DNA from: Entophlyctis helioformis
Taxonomy: Eukaryota > Chytridiomycota > Chytridiomycetes > Chytridiales > Chytriomycetaceae
Assembly (NCBI GenBank): GCA_025526915.1
Contig: JAHLKH010000046.1
Location: 62,001-126,000, forward strand
Reading direction: 5' to 3'
DNA length: 64,000 nucleotides
In this document: piece by piece, positions 20,267-32,838 of the stretch
How positions within the stretch are numbered: position 1 is the first letter of the stretch
How the letters are laid out: every line of letters starts with the position of its first letter
Program-made: the position numbers and the translations under genes
The notes under the pieces: model-generated
The model's input: the letters and a program-made list of their open reading frames with translations, nothing else
Database searches by the model: none
Told to the model about the DNA's origin: nothing

Positions 20267-23200
20267 TCAGTCTATGAAGCGCGAAGCGCGCCGTGCGCGT
20301 GACGGCCGAGCACCGGGCAGGTACGGCATGTCCGCCACGCTGATGCGGGACACAGCGGGCGGCGAGTCGCTCGCGGCACCTGGAGGCGGCGACAGCGTGA
20401 TCTCAATGTCGGGTGCGGCCAGCAGACTGTGCTCGGGCGAGCTGGTCGTGTAGTCGCCGTCCGAGCCCACGCTGAATGGCGCGTCGTGGTCGGCGGGCAG
20501 CGGCGGCGAGGATGGCGCGCGTGCAGTCACAGAGCCCATGAGACGCGACATGAACGTGCCCGAGTTGCTGGGCCTGACCTCGCCGCTGCTCGATCGTTTG
20601 TCGGTGCTGTTGCGTGCGCTGGCCGGGCCGGCGGAGCGCGCCGTGAGGCTCGCACGGAGCGTGGCTTGGACAGCCGGCGCGCCGTGGCTGTCCGCACTGT
20701 CCAAGCCACCGCCGCTGTCGATGCATAGTCGTCATCGTCATCATCGTCCGTGTCGTGGCCTTTTCGGGCTGATCTGCGGTCGGTGCTGGCGCGCACAGGC
20801 GACTCGAACGGATTGTCGACTTCTGCACCGTGCGCCGACTCCCACTGGTCGATGCGGTTGTCGATCGCGTAGTTGTCCAGCATGCTCTGCGAGCCATTGC
20901 CGCCCGAATCGTCGCCGCCGCTGTCCATGTCGCCCCGCTTGAACATGCTGGCAAACAGGCTCGTGCGTTTGGCGCCACCGCCGCCGCCACCAGCATCGCC
21001 GCCGCCGCCTTGGTCACCCAGCTTGTGGATGCGGGCGTCGGTCGATTCCCGCTCTTCCGCACCGGCCTCTTTGCCCACCGACTTGCGGCGCAGCTCCTTG
21101 AGAATGTCCGTGTCGTCCTCGCGGCCACGGTTGGGCGGCTTCTTCAGACCGATGCGCACAAGGAACGTGGTGATGGTGCCAACCTGCTGGTTGCGCGACA
21201 GGCACTCGGACAGGAACCGCGCAAACTCGGGCAGCTTGCGGATATCGCGCGGCAGCCGCACAAGCAGCTCGACGTTGCAGCGATCCAGGAACTGGCAGTG
21301 GCCAAACCATTCGTCAGTGAGGCTGTCAGTCGGCGCATCTCCCCACACATCTATCCACGTCCACGTCACTATCCCGGCTTACCAAAAAGTAGTTGATCAT
21401 CCGCGTAAACACGACAAACTGGCCAACAACAATCGTCAGCACTTCGGCCGCCATGATCCAGTGGTTGACGTGCGTGGCCTCTTCGAGGAAGTGGTCCAGA
21501 TTGTGGGACTGGTCCTCCTGGCGCTCCTGCCATCCGTCGAGCAAATCGGGCTCCACAACCATGTCCATGAACTTGACACTCGCCTCGTCCAGCACGACGG
21601 GGCCGACACTCGCAGCCACCGAGAAGCGGTTGAACAGCGTCATGAGGCGGTCCTGGAGCCGCAGCACGCCGTGCTCGAGGATATCCTTGGTGTAGCCAAT
21701 CGTTGCATTGTACGTGCGCGTCTCGCAAAACGTGGTGTTGGCAGCCAGACAGCTTGTGAAGTTATCGTCCAGATCCTCGGGCTCCAAGTACGTGTTGGCT
21801 GGCGGCGACTCGTTGTCGCGGTCCTTGTTGCCGTAGAGCACGTATTGGTAGATCTTGGCGGCGCTCTCGACTTCCTCGACAATGTTGTCCCGGATGACTG
21901 CCTCGCTGCCCCATGTCATGTGGTCATTCCACTTGAGCTCCTGGATGAGGTTGATCGTGCGGAGCGACTGGATGTTGACAGTCGCCATCTGGTCGGTGAT
22001 GACGACAACGCGGCCGATATGGTTGACGTTTTCCGTGTTGAGCAGCGCAACAGACACGGCGAGCGAGATGGTCGCAAACGTGTATGCAATGTACTCGTTC
22101 CGGAACGAGCGGTGCTGCACTTTTTTGCTCGACAGCTGCGTCTTGTTGGAGAACGTCTGCTCAAACTCGAGAATGTCGTCCTGCTGCGCTTCTTCAAGAG
22201 CCTGTGCAGATCGACACGTCATACGTCATCGCATTCAACGGGCTGGTCAGCCGATGCGAAGCGAGTGCACAAACTCTCCATAGAGGCAACTCACGGTAAG
22301 CTTTTCGTTCTTGGCATTGAGCGGAATGATGCGGAATGCTTCGAGCATCTCTGCCTGCTTGCTGCGGAAGCGGCGCACAAGCACCACGTCCAGAATGACA
22401 ATAAAGACTGCAAACGTGGCAATATGCGTGCAGATCAGAACGTAAATCAGTATCGTTGCGCTCTGTGCCGACTTGCGGTGGTTGTTGAAGTACGTGGTCG
22501 AGGACACGTCGTCTGTTTGAGCATGTCAGTCTTGTGAGCCATCCCTCAAGCCGCACGGCGAGTGATGCAGTGACCTACATGCTCCTTCCTGCAGTTTGTA
22601 CCAGTTGTCAGCAATCAGACGAAAGTCGTTGTTATAGTACAGCTTGCTGTGGTTGAACTGGGCCATGTCGAGACTTGACAGCACAAGACCGCTGTTGCTG
22701 AGAAGCACAGTAACATCCAGCAGCGAGCCCTTCTTTTCGATCGGGCCACTTGCCAGCTCAGGGTAGAACGACTGCTTGTACGTGATCTACAAAGCGTTGC
22801 ATCATCGGACACACAGAAAGCGTCAGGATGTGCACGATGATCTGCCACACGGAATGGCGTGTCTTTACCCAGGGGTCGCTGAAAGCGCGCTGTCCATCCA
22901 CTAAAATCGACGAAGAAGCCGTATCAGCAAACATGGCGCGCGCATTCTCCTGGAACGATACCATCTCCTTGTACAGCTTGTCCTGGATGGCCTTGAACTC
23001 GACCGGCTTGCTGCTCTCGTACGCAGTCTGCAGCTGGCGGCATCGTCTCCAAAGCAGTGCCGTGCCCAGATCGCGCATGATAATCTTCTTGGTGAACTTG
23101 TACTCGTGGATGGACGTTTCAAGGAGCTGGTATGTATGTCATGTTGTCAGACACTCGTCGCGGGGCGAGGTGGCAGGGTGATCAGCAGGCAGGGTACTCA

Positions 23201-26006
23201 CCTGGGCAACCACCGTGTGGCCCACAATCAGGACCGTGGTCGAGATGATGCCAATGATGGTTGTTGCATACAGCAGCTTGCGGATATCGCCACTGTTTCG
23301 CTTGAGCAACTTGAGACGCAGCCGCTTGCTCTCCTTCTCGCGGTTCTCTTCGGTTGACGCCTTGGACGTCTGCAGCATCCTGGCTGGAATGACAATGTCC
23401 GTGTAGGCTGTGCGTTCACGGTTGCCGCCGCTGCGGGACTCTTGCTCGCTGCGCTGGCGGTCGCGTTGGTCGGCCTCCATAAGCAGGCGGTTGGCCTTGA
23501 CATCCGCATTCAGCGTCCACAGACAAAAGTACGAGTAGTATCTGCGCACACGCGAGCTGTTGGGGAACCTGCAAGGAACGGTTGTTAGTTGTCGTCGATC
23601 AACAGGTGGACTGTCAGGTGCAGTTGGCTGACCGTTCCATGAGCTTGACATAGCCATCTTCGGCCTTGAGGATCGTCAGCTGCAGCTGCTCGGCCAGGTT
23701 TTCAATCCGTCCTGCATCGTATTTCTGTGGAGCGATCGTATCAGCCGTGTCGCAACGAGCAGTGTGCAACCAGACCAACAGACCTTGTCAAGCACAGCAC
23801 CCCAAATGAGGCGTGTGTAGTGCAGAGTCATGTAATGGTTGAGCTTGGTGTCCATGATGATGCGCGAGTACTCGTTGAGCGTGGCACGGTCCAGATGCGT
23901 GTTGATGTCCAGAAACTCGAGCTCCTTGTCCTTTTCCTTGGTCTGCTCGTGCCGCATATCGCCATACGTGGCATCCACTGGTCAGTATGCAGAGCCATGG
24001 TGGACAGCGCCAGACGTCATCACCTCGAGCATCATGTAGATCTGAAACTGCGTGTCCATGTATGTGCGCTCAATGTCGATCTTGTTGGCGACATGCAGGG
24101 CGTGTTCGTTGTCGCCAACAAACTTGCTCAGGTATTGCGCATACAGCGACATGACGTACGGATTGTTTGGAAACTCGGCCAGCCCACGCTGCTCACACCG
24201 TATCAGTGTCATAGTCAACAGCGACAGTTTTACGTCGGTTCATGTGCACGAGACGAGGGACTCACGCGGAAGATGCAGATGACGAGGGCAAAGTCTTCCT
24301 TGCGCGGTCGACGGCGACCAAACAGGTGGGCGGTAGCAAAACGAGCTGTGATTTCGACATGCGGCCACATGCGGAAGATGTTGAGATCGTCGCTCCAGAC
24401 ACCGCGAGAGTACGAGAGTGCCTTGCGCTCGTTGATCTTGGCAAGCAGCGTGCTCTGAGTGTATGTGAACACACGGCCTGGACATCACCATCGGGATGGC
24501 CATGTGTTGAGCGTTGTGCAAGCATAAATGCAAGGCTGGCGAATGAGAAGAAGGTGGTTGCGTACCGCTGATGTAAGCGCCAATCGGGACCATGACGCAG
24601 AAGATGGTCATCATGGCACCGGTCGCACTCTCGATGACTGTGGTGCCGCCCGACACGGCACCGCAGATAATGGCGGCAACACCGTGGAAAAACGCTCCAA
24701 AGTAGATGCCGCATCGCTAATGCCCAAACAGGTTCACACAAGCCGATCAGTCAGTCGCGAACCAAGCATTTGCTGGTCGTGCATCAAGAACGAACCGCCT
24801 GGGTCATGTAGATGTTGTAGTGTGGGAAGAAGAGGTTGTGCATGATGAACATGACGAGCGGCACGACCGCGGCGGGAAACGCACGACCGAAAAAGTCATT
24901 TTCAGGGGCAAAGACTGCAATCGAGACGAGGCCGGCCTTGAGAAGAACCAGGAGCATGTCCACACGAGCATTGTAGACATTCCACGGGTTCTTTTGCGTT
25001 GGATCGGCATCAAAGAAGCTGCATGTGCGACGTGGCAAGAGCGTGAGATGAAGGAGATGCGACGAGTGCATGCAGGGATGCTTACAACACGGTCATGTAC
25101 ACGCTTTCGATAAAGAACATGGCCAGTCCGAATGCAGCCACGACCGTTCCTGCAACATACAGGCTGGAAGAGCAAGCAAAGCCTGCGCGGCAGTCGAACG
25201 GCAGCATCAATGCACCGACAAAGGGAATACTGCATCACACTGTGAGTTTGAGCCGTGAGTCTGCCAGCGGCATGCGGGTACGTACAAGAGAGCAGTGGGG
25301 AAGACCATGGTGCAGAGACGCACAATCGAGACGAGAAAGCGAAACGTCTTTGTGCCTTGCTGGAGTCATAACGACGAGGAGAACACGCGCAGGCCGAAAC
25401 AGACCGTGCGCGAGGGGGTCGAGAGGTAAGAAGGCGGGTTGAAGGAGTTTTAGCATACAATGCTTGACGACGCGTCGCGTCGCGTATCGTCATACCCACG
25501 GCCTAGTCTAGCTAGCCAAGCAGAATGGCCAAAAAAGAAAGGGCGACAAGTCAAAAGAAGCGGGGGTAGACAGAGGGGGGGGGGGAGGGAGGCGGGGATA
25601 GGCGACGCACCGACTGGTAGCGGATGAGGATCGAGATGGCTGGCGGGACGAATGCAATGATGGTCAGCACGATGGCGCCAATGAGCACATCGGTCGTCTT
25701 GTCGTCGTCCAATCCACGGGCGGGTATGTTTGCAACAAAGATTGGCGCAATGGCATATCGCCTCGCCATCACGGGCGAGTAAAAGAACGAGAGCAGCTCG
25801 AGGTCGCCGAGGAGGAGCGCAAAGAACGACACCCAGTCAAACATGGTCTGGTGGTCGATGAGCATGGCGATGAACGAGTACTGGCTGCGCACGATGGGCG
25901 GCAGCATGGCCTGCTTGTTCGAGTGGCCGCTGGTGTCGCGGTAATTGCCGGCGCCGCCTTCGTTGCGCGACGACGCATGGCTATAGTCGCTGTTGGTGTC
26001 CGACAT
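20267..26006 (-). CDS. TmcB-like multi-pass membrane protein, many introns
   Basis: Resembles the Tiny-macrocysts (TmcB/TmcC) family, large membrane proteins multiplied in Dictyostelium and zoosporic fungi; molecular function unknown. Start MSDTNSDYSH at 26006. The N-terminal part has several hydrophobic segments (for example ALLLGDLELLSFFYSPVM, VLIGAIVLTIIAFVPPAISI, LVLLKAGLVSIAVF, AFPAAVVPLVMFIMHNLFF). The cytoplasmic part has the helical-repeat motif AEFPNNPYVMSLYAQYLSKF (about 24110-24190), typical of the family. Further on come charged coiled coil and later membrane segments (ATTIIGIISTTVLIVGH, IYVLICTHIATFAVFIVILD, MAAEVLTIVVGQFVVFTRMI), then a Gly/Asp/Ser-rich tail ending RRASRFID. At least ten short introns interrupt it; exact borders were not all fixed. 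One frame break occurs near 20725. Confidence 0.72.
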
Positions 26007-26160
26007 GCAATGACGCGGCCGTGTGGTCTTTGTGTTGGATGGCAACCCATGACCAAATAATTGAGCAGCGATCTGACGCACCGGATATGGCGCTTGGGTC
26101 GCGTCTAAGCGCCAGTCGTGTGTGAGTGTGCTTGGCAGTCGACGAGTCATGATCCTGGTA

Positions 26161-26166
26161 TTTATT
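26161..26166 (-). terminator. Poly(A) signal overlapping a stop codon
   Basis: Minus-strand AATAAA shares bases with the TAA stop of the MpaB-like gene (reading TCT TAA TAA A). The next gene on the same strand begins 155 nt downstream. Confidence 0.5.
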
Positions 26167-27713
26167 AAGATTGCAGCGACTGGAGGACAGAGAGCGGCAC
26201 AGAACGGACACGTCTAAGGGACCGCTGTTGCAAAGGGTGCTGGAGCTCGTTGTGAGGGACGTGTGCGGACAGCGACGGACCGTAGAGTTGTGGCTGGTGG
26301 TGTACGTTGGATGACGATAATGAGCGCTTCATGTCGAGGCTGCTCTCGTCCGATTCTTCAAGCGCTTGCTCGTCTTCCTCTGGCAGCACATAGAGACCGC
26401 GGCCGTAATGATGGACGCCGTGTTTCGACAATGAGCGCAGAGATTGACGCTTCCGGTGCAGTTTAGGTGTTGGAGCAGAGTCGCTGGATGTGGCCGTCGC
26501 GCTGTCAACAGCAGCCGGTGAATGCGCCATTGCAACCAGCGGTGCCGACAGTTTGTTGGCTGGTCTGCGAGTATGGGGTGCCGAGACGGGCGACAGCATG
26601 TCTGGCAGCGATGCAGACAGATGGAGATTGTCGACACGGGGAGCCGGCAGCAGGTACTTGACGGTCAAGGTATGGACCATCAGCAGAGCGTGGGCGGTCA
26701 TGCGCAGAACCGGCGACGGCGGCGTGATGCGCAGACTGGCCTGAGTGTCTGGATCGAGAAGCGAGTGGATCAGCCGCTTGGCAAGCGGCAGCACGTACGG
26801 CCGCATGGACGCAGACGGCAGGACCGACGTGATGTACACGTCGATGATGGCCGAAGCCAAGGCAGGCGACGCGGGGTGCACGCCGCGACGGAGCGACTCG
26901 TGCTTGTCCTTGAATGCGCGCAGGGCGTCGAGCGAGTCGGGGATGCCGGAGATGAGCATGCGCAGGCCCAGCGAGCGCCATATCAAGAAGCCGGCCAGCT
27001 CCTCTTGGTGGGTGAGCCGCCTGTAGCCGTGCTTGTTGATCCAGTCGATCGGATCAATGACAAGCAGGGCGATGAGGTACACGGCATCGTCGTTGGACAG
27101 CACCGAGAGCGAGCGGCGAGCGGTTGAGATGGCCATGTCGTGCTGGATCTGCAGCTGGGCCTGCAGCTTGTACTGCCGGTGCTGCTCGAGCGAGTAGGCG
27201 TGCGGCGAGGCGGCCGAAGGCGGCGATGCCAGCTGTGGCGGTGTCTGTACGAGTGGATCGGATGACGCAATGAGCGTGCTGTCGAGCGCACGGATCTCGC
27301 CGAGCAAGGACGCAGCGTCGCTGATGGCCGACCCGAGGCCGGCGGGGTTCCTGGTTGCCGGAGTGCGGGCCAGCGCACGGGCGATGGACGGAATGGCGCA
27401 CGCCTTGACAAGCGCCAGATGCAGTGCCTGGCGGAGGATGGCGCATGCACCAGTGTGCACCAGTGTCAGTTTGTCTGAGCGAGTGCACAGCCGAAGCAGC
27501 CGGCAACAGGCTGGCAGAATTCATGCAACACACCATGCGCTCCAGAAAGGTAAAGTCGGCGCAGGTGATCTGGGCCACGGCCTCTGGGTCGAGCAGGTCG
27601 CTGCAGCCATCCGGCGGCAGGTGCGATTGCAGGCTGCTCATCAGCGCGCTCTTGGACCGCTGCACCCAGCCGACGTACGGCACGGCAGCAGCCAACGTCA
27701 TTGTAGCCAGCAT
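26165..27713 (-). CDS. MpaB/DUF2236-type oxygenase-like protein
   Basis: Member of the ER-bound oxygenase MpaB / rubber-oxygenase (DUF2236) superfamily; the fungal substrates are mostly unknown. Two exons, 27713-27534 and 27427-26165, joined in phase across a GTGTGT...CAG intron, give 480 aa. Family features: DPEAVAQITCADFTFLERM then ALHLALVKACAIPSIARALA (typical 'ITCADFPFLER...IPSIS'), ARRSLSVLSNDDAVYLIALL, DPIDWINKHGYRRLTHQE, FLIWRSLGLRM and a C-terminal MRPYVLPLAKRLIHSLLDP. The last 130 residues are Ser/Pro/Arg-rich and not part of the family. The start at 27713 could instead be 27779, in the same frame. Heme-ligating His/Arg residues could not be assigned with confidence. Confidence 0.7.
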
Positions 27714-28520
27714 TTGAGGAATCGGAAGAATCTTGAATGCAAAGAAATTTTGAGGTTGAATTTCGAGATTGCGATTCAACGATTCAGTTTCCGAGATTCA
27801 GTTTCCGAGATTCAGATTTCGAGTCAGCGATTGTTGACGACCAGGGTGCGATTGCAAGGTGAGCGAGCGAGCGGGAGTGACGTGAGAGAGTGAGAGTGAG
27901 AGAGTGAGCGTATGGGTGGGTGTGTGGCTGTGCATCACTTCAACCCACTGGATCCCTTCGACGCCCTAGAAGCCGCTACGCCACCGATCAGCACGCTCAG
28001 GCGGATGCAAGCTCAGGCGGATGCAAGCTCAGGCGGATGCACGCTCAGATACGCAGCGACACGCTCAGACACGCAGGACGGGTGGTGGCTCAGCAAGCCG
28101 GCAGAGGGACGCGCGGCCGCCGTGGTGGCACCGTTGGCACCGTTGGCACCGTTGGCACCGTTGGCACCCGTGGTGCTCGCTGCGACTGAGCGCGTCTGTC
28201 TGTCTGGCTGTCCATCTGTCTGTCCTCTGTCCTTCTGTCTGTCCGTCTGTCTGTCCGTCTGTCTGTCCGTCTGTCTGTCCGTCTGTCTGTCCGTCTGTCC
28301 GTGTCTGCATCTGTTTGTCCGCCGCCCTGTGCCTCTGCACGCTCCGCCCGTCTGCTGACCACGCTGCCTTCCCGCTGCCTTCACGACAACTTCACGACAA
28401 CTTCAACACGACAACAACCTCAGCCTCTCCATCTGGAACACCGCAACCACGACAACAACAACTACCACAACCACGACAGCAACAGCCACGACACCAACCA
28501 CGACACCACCACCACCGCCC
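27714..28520. other. Intergenic region with simple repeats; 5' leader of the PP2A gene
   Basis: No gene seen. From left: near-repeats of GAGATTCAGTTTCC (27780-27815), GAGAGTGAGA repeats (27880-27910), tandem GCGGATGCAAGCTCAG (28002-28045), GCACCGTTG repeats (28128-28168) and a CTGTCTGTCCGT microsatellite (28200-28305). The last 130 nt are rich in CAACAAC/CACGACA and probably form the leader of the gene starting at 28521. Confidence 0.6.
28200..28305. repeat. CTGTCTGTCCGT microsatellite
   Basis: Imperfect then perfect tandem units of CTGTCTGTCCGT about 220 nt upstream of the PP2A B'' start. Unit length and purity are those of slippage-generated repeats; there are no unique spacers. Confidence 0.9.
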
Positions 28521-29878
28521 ATGAACACGGCCGCCATGAGCGTATCGCCTGCGGCTGGCTCGACGCTCGGCGCCAATGCTGCTGCTCGCAGTCCAGCGTC
28601 GGCATCGGCATCAACCACGCACACACACACACAGACGCACACAAACCTAAACCCACACCTAAACCCACACGCACAGTCGCACGCAGTCGCACAGCCCATG
28701 CCCATGCCCTCGCCCTCGCCCTCGTTCGACCTCGTGCCCAACCAGACCAAGAACGTCGACGCCCTGTTCCTGCAGTGGCTCGTCTTCACCGACGCGTCCG
28801 CCTTTCTGGCCCGCGAGCTGGCCGCCATCGACGCCCGCGCCGCCCACGAGTACCAGACGCTGGTCGTCAACGGCGTGCATTCGCTTGCCCAGCGCGTGGC
28901 CGCCATGCACGTCGGCTCGCTGCCGCCCGCCCCTCTATCGCCTGTCCCTCCATCGCCCGCCGCCCTATCGCCCGTCTCGTCGCCCGTCTCGTCGCCTTCG
29001 AGCAACCCGCTATCGGCTGCGGTCTTGGCCCGTGCCACCGCCTCGCCCGCCTCGCCAAGCACGCCGATGGCCTTGGACGAATGCCCGCTGCCCACAACAG
29101 CCCCCACAACAGCCCCCACAACAGCTTCAACAGCAGCAACAACAGCCTCAACAACCACAACAACAGCTGCGCCTCTCGCGAATCCAAGCAGCCCGTCGGC
29201 CTCGTCGACGTCGCCTGCACAGGGCTTCATCAAGATCGTCGTGCCGTCCGCCTCGTCGCTCATCGCTGGCTCCATGGCGTCGCTCGGCAGCCCCACAGGC
29301 TCGCTGTCGCCGCTGGCCTCGCCCTCGTCCGTCGCCTCGTCGCTGTCCATGCTGCCGCTGCCCATGATGCTCGACGCCAGCGTCCCGTCGGCGGTCCACG
29401 CCTCTCATGTCTCTCATGTCTCACATGCCTCTCATGCCTCGGCCATGATCGGCGATGCGGCTGCCCACGCTGCTGCTGACGGCCTGCTGTCGGTGCCCGC
29501 CTCTGCTGCCTCTGCCAGCGACGATGCGCTCGTGCCGCCGCGAAGCCCTGGCCGCACCCGCCGCTCGCCCGCCGGCCTGTCCGGCTCGCCGCTGTCGTCG
29601 TCGCCAGGTATGTCGCTTGCCCTTTGTCTCACTCGTGTCTCTTACTCGTGTCTCACTCGTGTCTCACTCGCGTCTCGCTCGCGTCTCGCTCGCTCGCGTC
29701 GCTTTCCGTCGGCTCTGCATCGGACGCGTCTGCAGAGCTGCTGCCACTCGCACTCGACTCTGCACGCGTGCTCGAGTACAACTACTTCTCGGGCGACAAT
29801 CTGGGCACGTCGCCGCCCTCGCTTTCATCGGCACTGGCGCCGTCCTCTCTTGGCATTTCCGGCCCGTCGTGCACAGGC

Positions 29879-29940
<62 letters not shown>

Positions 29941-31941
29941 AACCTCGCCTGCTCTGTTGGACCAGCCTGCGTGCGATGAGCCCATGGACTCGTCTCCGAC
30001 CTCTTCAGGGACCTCTCTCACGCCATCAAACGCCGCGTCTCCCTCGCCCACGTCGTCGCCGTCTCCGTCAGCGTCAGCGTCTGTTTCAGACTCGGCACAA
30101 CGCGACAGCACAGAGCAAAGGAGGCAGTCAAAAGGAGAGCTCGAAGGACTGAAAAAGGATTCCGGCGTGGATCTGAACTCTGGCTTGCAAGGTCAGGGCC
30201 AGATCCCGCGATTCCACTTTCCCTTTGGCAACCCCGCAAAGGCCGCAAACCGCTTTCAGCCGCCTGCAGACCTGGATGCCAAAATCGCAGCCATCTTCTC
30301 CGTGTCGCCTGGATCGCCTGGAAAGACCCTTCATGAGCGCGACTTTACCGCTGTCACGGCTGCATGTACCTTGCCTCGCTTCATGAACGCTGCTTTCTTC
30401 CGCAAGGCGTCGATTGGCAGCGACGGCATCAACTACTCGCAGTTTAAAACGTGAGGATCCTGCCTTGCCTCTGACCATGCTCTGAGCGCTGTCCTAACAG
30501 CACGTGTGCTCGGTTGCTAGATACTGGTCGGCGCTGCTGGCCGAGTTCCACACGATGGAAGCAATCATATTCGGCATTCTCAAGGAAGCGGACAAGAAGC
30601 ATTTGACACCAAAGGACGTGGAAGTGGCCGTTCAGGATGTCACTCTGCACCACCCCGGTCTCGAGTTTCTATCTACACTTCCCGTGTTCCAAAACCGATA
30701 CGGTACGCATCCTGTTTTGTGTTATTCGTCTTGGATGAATGCATGCATGCACCATCTGAAACTCGATGCGATACAGTCGAGACGGTCATTGCGCGGCTGT
30801 TTTATGCAAAGACCAAAAACTTTAACAAGCTCATGACGTTTACCGAGTTTGTCAAGAGCAAGTTCACCCAGTCCATCAAGGCTCTGGAGCACGTGGAAGA
30901 CATCAACTGGGTAGGCAAGAGGCCCGTCGATCGTTCCACTCGCTCATTCACAACCACTCATCGCCCATTGTGCCCTTGACAACAGACACAAGACATCTTC
31001 TCGTACCAGCACTTTTATGTCATCTACTGCAAGTTCTGGGAGCTCGACCGCGACCATGATATGGTGATTGACCTCCACGCTCTGAGACGCTACGACAACG
31101 GCGCCATGACCGAGACAGTGTTAAGACGCGTCGTCGCAGGATGCGGCAAGCTGCCATCGCTGGGCCAGACCTCGACGCTCATGAGCTACGAGGACTTTGT
31201 GTGGTTCATTCTGTCGGTCGAAGAGAAGCGCACCATGTGGGCTACCGAGTACTGGTTCAGGTGCCTGGACCTGGACGGCGACGGGTGCATCAGTCTGTAC
31301 GAGCTGCGATACTTTTTCGAGGAGCAGTACGAGCGCATGCTGAGGAGCCGCATGAGCGATCTGTGGAAGTTTGACGACTTTGTCTGCAGCCTGTGAGTGC
31401 CGCATCGCTGTCTTGTCTCTCATGCTTAGAATGCTGAAACGGCAACGCTCTTGTGTGTGTGCGTGTGTGTGTCTAGGATCGACCTTATCAAGCCGGTCGA
31501 GGCCAACAAAATCACGCTCAACGACCTCAAGAAATGCGGATGCGCGCCGCTCTTTTTCGACATGCTGTTTGATCTCCGCAAGTACGATGCATACATCCGC
31601 CGCATTGACCCCTCGTTCCGCGAGCAGGACGACGTGTACTTTGAGCGTCCGTCCGGCGAGCGTGTCAAGCTCGAGTAAGCCCCTTGCGTCACTGCCTCGA
31701 CTCCTCCCTCACACATCCACTGACGGCGCAACGCCATGCGTGTTACGGTCTGGCTGACAGAGGGTTCCAAAAGTTTGCTGCAAAGGCGTACTCGATCCTT
31801 GCAGAGGAAGAGAGCCAGTCGGCCAGCTACGGCAATATGGACGACATGGACGACAACGCGCTCATGGACGGCTACATGGGCGTTGTCAGCACACGCGACT
31901 GGGAGGTTGAAGACGACAACACGTACGAGATGGACGGCTAG
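28521..31941 (+). CDS. PP2A regulatory subunit B'' (PPP2R3/PR72 type)
   Basis: Calcium-binding B'' subunit that targets protein phosphatase 2A. Seven exons: 28521-29607, 29736-30450, 30521-30702, 30777-30910, 30986-31392, 31477-31674, 31761-31941. All join in phase and give 967 aa. The first 500 residues are Ser/Pro/Ala-rich and disordered, with a run of about 20 alanines. The conserved core starts at QIPRFHFPFG, runs through FGILKEADKKHLTPKDVEV, FVKSKFTQSIK, FSYQHFYVIYCKFWELDRDHD and FRCLDLDGDGCISLYELRYF (canonical EF-hand DLDGDGCISLYE), then WKFDDFVCSLIDLIKP, and ends acidic (EVEDDNTYEMDG). The order matches PPP2R3 proteins; the long N-terminus recalls PR130 in size only. Confidence 0.9.
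29880..29941 (+). repeat. Pure GCT trinucleotide run coding about 20 Ala
   Basis: About twenty uninterrupted GCT codons inside exon 2 of the PP2A B'' gene. The single-codon purity suggests recent slippage expansion rather than selected poly-alanine. Confidence 0.9.
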
Positions 31942-32838
31942 TACCACTTTCCAGTCAGTCAGTCAGTCAATCAGTCTGTCAGCCTATCCCTCCTTCACAC
32001 CACCACCACCACGACTCTTTCTTCTTCTTCTTGTGCCATGTTGAACCTCTTTCTTCTTCTCTTGCTTGGGTGGGTGTCCAGCTGTCTCCAGCCCGCCAGC
32101 AGCGGTTGTCGCCTTCCCCAGCCCTTCCATTCCCGTCCCGTCCCACCTCGTCCGACCCTTCCTTTTAAGCTTGCCGCTCAATTAATGCTCGTTTCAAGGT
32201 GTCTGTCTGGCTTCGATGGGATGCCACCAATCCCTGGAAAACATCAATCAGAGCGAGTCTTGCCACTACCGTTTGGAAGCAGCGCTGCATGGGGGCCGAC
32301 TAGCAAGGATGTGCGACGCCCGAGGAATAGGTGTTGATCCAATAGGCTTTATTGTGGTGACGGGCGGCAAGCGGCCGACGCGTCAACAAGACTGCGTGCA
32401 CACACAGCCAGTCAAGAAAAACAAGAAGAAAGAAGAAAAGAAGAATAAGAAAAGGAGAGAGGGGACAGAGTGACACGGAAGACAGTGGCGCGGGGTGCGG
32501 ACGGATGTCGAGATCAAAACGGGAAAACAGGGGGGGACATGGAAGTGAACGTGGACGTGGTTGGCGGAGCGGCATGGAAAGGAAGAAGCGGATGGGGGAG
32601 AAGAGGAGAGGGAAGGAAAAGGGGAGAGCGGCCAGAGAACAAAGAGGGAACCCAGTATTAACATCATCAAAACAAGAACAGGTCGGGGAGGGCCGGACAG
32701 ACGGCGGGTTTTGCCAAACAACAGAACGGGGACACTGGACTCGTCAACAGAGGTCGGTGGGGGTCGCGTCGCGTCGCGTCGTATCAAGTCGTGTCGTGTT
32801 GTATGGTGCATGGCCGTCCGCGAAAAAAGTCGGCTCCA
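31942..32838. other. Convergent intergenic region with a purine-rich tract
   Basis: Lies between the stops of the PP2A gene (plus) and the acylated repeat protein (minus). It has CAGT tandem repeats just after the PP2A stop (31951-31970), a pyrimidine stretch (32000-32060) and a long plus-strand purine-rich tract (about 32400-32660). A minus-strand AATAAA (plus TTTATT, 32349-32354) is nearly 500 nt from the repeat gene's stop. No gene seen. Confidence 0.55.

Noticed and set aside
28200..28305. CRISPR-like array
   Set aside because: 12-bp units without unique spacers; a plain microsatellite in a eukaryotic genome.
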